Below are positions 58,489 to 64,000 of a stretch of 64,000 nt of DNA, one piece after another. A program made the translations under genes and the position numbers. Where the stretch lies: positions 17,685,313 through 17,749,312 of the forward strand of contig CM025852.1 in assembly GCA_003952965.2 (NCBI GenBank), written 5' to 3'. Below the pieces are notes generated by a model that saw nothing but the letters and a program-made list of their open reading frames with translations, was not told the origin of the DNA and did not search any database. Position 1 is the stretch's first letter. Every line of letters starts with the position of its first letter. The DNA is from Morella rubra (lineage: Eukaryota > Streptophyta > Magnoliopsida > Fagales > Myricaceae).

Positions 58489-59414
58489 ATGGATACATTA
58501 AAGGCGCTAAGTCCAATGACGCATGACTACCTTTGGAATATTGCTCCCAATGGTTGGCCCCATTTGTGGTTTCACACACACAGTAAGAGTGATATGGTTG
58601 TTAACAATCTTTGTGAGTGTTTCAACTTGTAAGTTCTGCAAGCATGACACAAACTGATAATCATCATGGTTCAGATGATTTTAAAGAAGTTGATGAGGAG
58701 GTATCAATTCAAAAGGGAGGAAATAAGGAACCACACCGATAGACTATTCCCACGGGTAGTGAAAAAGTTTGATTTAATCGATAAGAAGAAGGCAAGTCAC
58801 TGCCTTCCGACTTATGTTAGGGAAGGCTACTTCAAGGTTGAATGCCACTGCAAATAGTTTGTGATGAATCTTCCGAATAGGACTTGCTCATGTGGAAAGT
58901 GGGATATGACTGGTATCCAGTGCGTACACAAATTTTCTATTATTATATATGACTGTAGAAATCCTAAAGACTTTGTTGACTATTCTTACACAATGAAGGC
59001 ATACCAGAGAGCATATGCATATCTTATTTATCCACTTTCATTTGAAGACCAATGGGTGTGCACCCCGTATGAGGCAAGGGGTCCCCCCACCATTAAGGGC
59101 TTAAACCTTGTAGACCTAGAAAAGTAAGGAAATGGGGATCGGAAGAGTCTACGCCTATTGATAGGATTTTGAGGCGACAAAATGAGATCATATATTTTGA
59201 GTGCAAACAGTTGGGTCACAATAAGAAAATCTGCCCAAGACTAAATCGTAGGAGAGCTTCGCAAAGGCAGACAAGTGTCACAAGTGCCCCGGCTACACCA
59301 TTCGATAGTGGACCTCCACCCTCCCTGTCCACCCCAACTACCTACATCACTAGACAAGTTAATATGATACATATTGGTGCCCTTTTTAACTTGCTGACAA
59401 ATATTTTCTACTAA
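58489..59414 (+). pseudogene. MULE (MuDR-like) transposase, C-terminal part
   Basis: The transposase of Mutator-like elements. The visible part begins at 58489 with a 47-codon frame (MDTLKALSPMTHDYLW, then SKSDMVVNNLCECFN), the C-terminal end of the MULE transposase domain. It continues at 58666-58857 (MRRYQFKREE) and, after a stop at 58857-58859, at 58861-59127 with a SWIM zinc finger (CSCGKWDMTGIQCVHK: CxC...CxH intact) and the YTMKAYQRAY segment. After a further frameshift comes a CCHC-like knuckle at about 59205-59240 (ECKQLGHNKKIC), in which the first Cys appears to be Tyr. The N-terminal DDE part is missing; Copia 2 begins about 210 bp upstream. Confidence 0.85.
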
Positions 59415-60872
59415 TATACCTATCTATGTTTCTTTAACTTACAAATCGTGAAGAGTCAAGAATTACGTGACGAAACTCCTTCACAATCTATTGATGGGCA
59501 ACACAGTACACCGATAAGACTGTAGTCTCAACATTTAGGTCAATTATTTGTAATTTTATTGACTTATTTATGCTTCCATACTGTACAGTTGACAAGAAGC
59601 TGATGACTATCACAACTAATGTCTGGTAGTGTAGCTGATAGTGCACCACTAGTAGAGCAACTCAATTAGTTGTGTATTTAATTTTTTTGGCTCAATATGT
59701 GTATTCTTGTATTTAGACATTGAGGAAGAAAATGCCTCAAGTTCCAACTCTGTATAGATAGGCCCTAGTTATGGTTGCGACAAAGACACGCACCACCAGG
59801 AAGCAAACACAACCAACTTCCATGAGCAGCAGATTGAATATAATGGGGATTGCTTTTTGCATAAGGATGCACATATTGAGTAGGTTGCAAGGAGTTTATG
59901 GTGTTAAGTGCTTGGGAGCTCCCTGATCAAGGTGGTGTTTAGTTTAGAGTTTCAGACTAGCCTTTGGGCTTCTTTGGACTGTCAGACAAGGGTATACCTC
60001 ATATTGCAGAGTGTTTGGGAGCAAAGGACAAAGGGTAGAAACCCCGTTTGTAGATCTAGGATGTTTTTGAGTTAGGTAGCTTTAGATCTAGTAAATTTGT
60101 AAAGATGGCAACAAACGTAGAGGATATGTTATGTACTGGGTTGAACATTTGATGGATCCTAGTTTGTTGAATATTTGTGCCAATTTTTGATAGCTATATG
60201 ATGGCACTTTGTTGGTGAACCTATTGGCTAGTACTTTTATTGTAGGGAAATGTTTGTGTATAGCACTTTGGTACACAATTTTGAAATGAATGTAGGAGTT
60301 TGATTTAAGATTTTTTTGGTGTGTATGTTGTCCACTTACCAGTAGGTGTTTGATGGCATTTTCGGGGTATATGTTCACCACTTTTTGGTACTAGAATTTT
60401 GGTTGTAGTTTTGACTACATTATTGTAAAACAAGAACCTGTTATTGTAAATCAAGTACCTATTATTGTTAATCTAGTATTGTTTGATGACATTTTTAATC
60501 AATAGCTGTTTGGATGTGCAATTTGTTAGATCATCCTGAAAATGAAATACACATTGATTATGGGAGACTTACAGTAAAGCAAGCACATACAATAAATTAC
60601 GTAGTATAAGTGAACATTACAATAATACAAGCTCATTATGGTAACATGAGCCTCGCAGGAATATACAACCAGTTACTAAGTTAGTGACCAGCCAAAACTT
60701 CATAAAAAGATGACAGACAACTCTTGCAGTTAAAATAAGCCTTAAAAGAGTACATAGTTTGGTACTAAATAAGTGAGCAACAAATTTCCAACAAGAAGAC
60801 ACCAGTTAAGACCAATGCATCCCCATAACCCCTCATCTGGACTTCTGAATCCTTTCTCCCCACCTCAATCTC

Positions 60873-61010
60873 TTGATGATGTTGCATAGTCATGACATCG
60901 ATTTTGGCTCAATGTTGCACAATCATGACCTCAATCTACTCAATGTTTTGCAGTCATATCCTCGATCTCTACTCAATGTTGCTTTGTCATGGCCACAATG
61001 TACTCATTTT
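60873..61010. repeat. Imperfect tandem repeat, about 33 bp, four units
   Basis: Units start TGTTGCATAGTCATGAC, TGTTGCACAATCATGAC, TGTTTTGCAGTCATATCC and TGTTGCTTTGTCATGGCC, and each ends in a CTCAA/CTCAT motif. The 3-fold unit length and an open frame at 60873-61094 suggest a former repeat-containing coding segment, but no family is recognised. Confidence 0.65.
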
Positions 61011-61574
61011 GCTGTCGAAGCTTTCTTTGAATTGATTCCCAAGAAGATTGTTTGTCAAGCATCTACCCATGTATCGCTCGAAGTTGTTGAATAACCTTCG
61101 TCTATAAGTGCACATCTTAGAATCTCTCCATGCAAAATAATTGCATTGACCACCACCCTGCCATTAATTAAACAAGTTCTTTAAAACCTAATTAAAAAAG
61201 TAATCGACATTACAAATTAATGCCTTTAGTCATATTTCAAAATAGGCAAATATTGAATTACTCTACCAATTAATAAACATTAGCAAAAATAAAGGATAGT
61301 CAAGCTCACTTCCGAATTAATTACTCAATTTCATTTATTGGACAAAGATTACCTGAATTTGCTGAACGGGAAGGGAAGAGATAAATATCAAAGCATTCAC
61401 AGAGGGGTAGTTTGGTCATATCACATGGATGATGAGCATGTGAGATGCACGTGGGGTACATTCCGTTTGATTTAAGGCTAATTTGGATGGGGGCATAAAT
61501 TGAAAACTTTAAAAAATTAGAGGATGTAAATCGCCATTTGATAGTTGAGTTTGATTTTTTGCTATAGTTACGGG

Positions 61575-61594
61575 GTGAACTATAACTTTTCCCC
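61575..61594. other. Possible MULE terminal sequence
   Basis: GTGAACTATAACTTTTCCCC resembles the end of plant MULE terminal inverted repeats, and the MULE transposase lies upstream in the matching orientation. The partner end was not found, probably removed together with the transposase N-terminus. Weak evidence. Confidence 0.25.
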
Positions 61595-62504
61595 AAATTA
61601 CAATATTCTTATTAGAAGTGTAATACACTGTTCGAACTGCAACATGTCCATTTGAATAGTAACTGGATGTGTGTCGCAAATTGAACTAATCGGTCATAAC
61701 CGTTCTAGCAGTTACGGTGCTGTCTATTTAAGCAACATGGTCTAGTTATTTTTCGAATGGATGTGTTGTCGTTCCAACACTGGGAAACATAATGCAAGAA
61801 CACACTAAGAATGAAACCCAAAACCCCAATTTCAAGTTCAAAACATGTTAATTTTTGCCCCAAACACATATTCTGCATACACTATCCTAGCTAGTAACAC
61901 AAACCAGAGAGCGTATAAACATTCACATGCACTTATTTCGTCCAAAACACAAAACTAACCAAAAAAAATACCCATAACTATAATCTAACAATTATATTTA
62001 ATAAGTACGCAATTTTCTTATCTCTAATCAAATGGAAGCTCGTTCGTTGATTGTAAACCTATAATAACAAGCCCAATGCATTAGAAATCGACCATTTTAA
62101 GATAAACAACTAAAAAAAAAATTACATTTTTTAAAACCTGAAAACTCAAAACTTTTCTCTTCTTTATCCTCTTTGTTTTCTATTTATTTTTATTCTTCTT
62201 CTTCCCCTTCTCTTCTACTTTAGATTTGGTTGGATGAGAATTGAAATCTGAGAATGGGTGGGTATTTTCGTTTGTTTTGGTCAATTTTGGGACACTAGAG
62301 TGTCCCTATTTTTGTCTAATTCGCAGAAGAATGTTCAAACGGTTAGTAGCGGGTTTGATCAGTAGCGTGCTAAAAAGGAGGGTAGTAAAGCTGCATTTTT
62401 TATTTTACACTATTCCAATGATTATTTCAAGTTGTTCGAAAGCATTTTGCCAATTAGTACGTTGTTGTTGTTAGAGGAAAACGTTCGAACGGATATGAGT
62501 GACT

Positions 62505-63210
62505 TAACCATATAAGTACATGTTTGATTATTTGTCTTAATTAGTACATTTATTTGCAACATTAGTACATGTATATGCAACATTAGTACATGTATATGCA
62601 ACATTATTACATGTTTCAATAGATATAATAACTATAACCATATAAGTACATGTTTTATTACCTGTCTAAATTAGTACATGTATCTTGAACATTAGTACAA
62701 GTTGAATTAATATATGTATATGCAACATTAGTATATGTTTGATTAGTACCGGTGAATATGCAACATTAGTACCTGTTGATTTGTACATGTTTCATAAGAT
62801 ATAATAGTTATAACCATAGACGTATATGTTTGATTTTCTATCTTAATTAGTACATGTTTAATTAATAGGTTAAATACACTTTGGTGGCATTAAGCCCAAA
62901 ATCGTGGCTTGTTCGAAGCTCATTTAATCTTGAATTGCTTAAAATTCAAGGGCAATACGATAATCTAACAGGGAGTGTGGTCGCGTGAGGGGCATGTGTA
63001 AACGATTACCATCTAATTTGACTCTAAATTTCACTCTAGGGTGCAAATCGTTGCGGGATAACATAATGGGCTCAATACCTCAAAAATAAAACATTGGGGT
63101 ATAATGTGTCAACACCTCTGAACATAAAAGGGTACAAAGTATATTTAACCCTTAATTAATAGATTTATATATAGTATTAATATATATTTGATTAATAAGT
63201 GTATGCATTT
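62505..63210. repeat. Minisatellite with nested units, split by a MITE
   Basis: A short unit of about 21 bp (ATTAGTACATGTATATGCAAC) is repeated several times, and a larger unit of about 150-180 bp, beginning TATAACCATATAAGTACATG and ending GATATAATA, occurs twice and starts a third time near 62810. Related sequence resumes after the MITE (TATATTTGATTAATAAGTG, about 63180), so the array was interrupted. Confidence 0.75.
62869..63151. mobile_element. Mutator-like MITE with 11-bp target duplication
   Basis: Left end GTTAAATACACTTTGGTG and right end, reversed, GGGTTAAATATACTTTGT form terminal inverted repeats of about 17 bp with few mismatches. TTAATTAATAG occurs on both sides (62858-62868 and 63152-63162). 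The 283-bp length, lack of ORF and 9-11-bp duplication fit a non-autonomous Mutator-type element. The AT-rich repetitive target makes the duplication length slightly ambiguous. Confidence 0.82.
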
Positions 63211-63624
63211 TCCTGAAATATTGGATCATTATGCATTGTTTCTTTGTATTGTTAATTAATCATGTTCCACACTCCCCTCTAAAATCTAGCTTCTAGGATT
63301 TTGGTGTAAGACAAGTTCAACCACTCATCATTTGTATTTGATTCCCTAATGGGCTTTGCTTTTCTGGGAAGTTGTCCTATTCATACCAACTTCCTTAACC
63401 GACGTTATCAAAGTGGAAAGGCCAATTTTTGCCATGTTATATGCTCACTTAGAAACAGACAAATTTGCACTTTCAAAACCTCCTCATTTTGAGGAAAAAA
63501 ATTAATAAAACATCATTGGAAACCCAAAAGCATTCAAGCATGTGGATTAGTAGGCATCATAAAGAAGAAAGACCAAGGTGCAGTCACTCTTGCATTACTG
63601 GACATGCAGATTGTAGTTGATAAG
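63211..63624. other. Unassigned sequence
   Basis: No ORF, repeat or motif recognised between the minisatellite and the possible LTR end. Confidence 0.5.
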
Positions 63625-64000
63625 TGTCATGCCCTGTGCTGGTACTTACCCCCTCAGCTCGTGTATAGTAATCGCATGCACAAAATTTGGGGATTACCGC
63701 ACGATAAAAACTCTTAGAATCGCTTAAATGCCCTCAAATTTACTTAGCGGAAGACTTGTTTTAAAACTGTTATTGTAAATATAAGAAGGTCGTAAATCAG
63801 TTTAGAAACTTGAACGAAAGAAGTAAAATCTCACAAAGTAATAAATCGTTATATTTGCACTTGGAAAACCTTAATTGGTTAACGACTAAAAGAAATATGG
63901 CAAAATCATATAAAGTATCGCATCGTAATAATATGCACTTACTTAGAAAAATCTCATTAACGAATTAGATTGAAAGTGTTGGATTAGGCTTTTGAGTAGA
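63625..64000 (-). mobile_element. Possible LTR end of a Ty3/gypsy element (runs off right edge)
   Basis: The segment starts TGTCATGCCCTGTGC, like the TGTCACGCCCCGAAC end of the Tekay-like LTR at 29607, and a short CCCCTCAGCTCG block follows. Beyond the first 12 bases it does not align with that LTR, so it would be a different family. No partner LTR, primer site or coding region is visible. Confidence 0.3.

Larger units (their letters stand above)
59415..62504. other. Unassigned AT-rich DNA
   Basis: No protein domain or RNA gene recognised; open frames here are short. Contains a small tandem repeat at 60419-60480 (TTATTGTAAATCAAGTACC type, about 21 bp, three units), the 60873-61010 repeat, a possible MULE end at 61575-61594, and a CT-rich tract at about 62155-62220. 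Confidence 0.5.

Noticed and set aside
1-64000. A multi-gene defence, metabolic or CRISPR-like system
   Set aside because: The DNA is a plant transposon nest; no bacterial-type operon, spaced repeats or cluster of non-transposon genes is present.

Overview
The window is plant nuclear DNA, probably from a eudicot: AT-rich, with no operons, and with almost all recognisable coding material belonging to plant transposable-element families. These are Copia elements with initiator-Met-tRNA primer sites, a chromodomain-bearing Ty3/gypsy element, Tekay/Del-type multi-kilobase LTRs, a CACTA transposase, a MULE and a Mutator-like MITE. I cannot name the species. I found no intact host gene, tRNA, rRNA, CRISPR array or multi-gene pathway; every transposon ORF is broken.

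Layout. 1-664: end of a Tekay/Del-like LTR (minus) that cuts into a CACTA transposase pseudogene (665-3689, minus). 4211-6132: low-copy sequence (X1) carrying a solo Copia LTR (4851-5946). 6133-11403: Copia element 1 (minus), lacking its 3' part. 11404-16794: low-copy sequence X2, related to X1 and to X3 (51402-53190), with another solo LTR at 13658-14911. 16795 onward: a chromovirus whose 5' LTR contains a 3.44-kb Tekay-type solo LTR.

The dominant structure is a fold-back. About 12.2 kb (arm A, 12789-24961: part of X2 plus the chromovirus to the end of RNase H) is followed at once by its reverse complement (arm B, 25004-37153). After a spacer of about 210 bp comes a third copy in the original orientation (arm C, 37365-49581). 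Only arm C continues into integrase, chromodomain and 3' LTR (to 51401). All nested insertions and their target-site duplications are shared by the three arms, so the A-B-C triplication is younger than every insertion in it, or it is an assembly/read artefact. The sequence alone cannot settle this.

Right of the chromovirus: X3 (51402-53519), Copia element 2 (53520-about 58276, minus, also missing its 3' part), a 5'-truncated MULE transposase (58489-59414, plus), about 3 kb of unassigned AT-rich DNA with short tandem repeats, a minisatellite (about 62505-63210) split by a MITE (62869-63151), and near the right edge a possible LTR end (63625 onward).

Relative order of events: duplication of the X sequence; insertion of the Copia, CACTA, MULE and chromovirus elements; solo-LTR formation inside them; decay by stops (several consistent with C-to-T deamination), frameshifts and lost catalytic residues; finally the A-B-C triplication.
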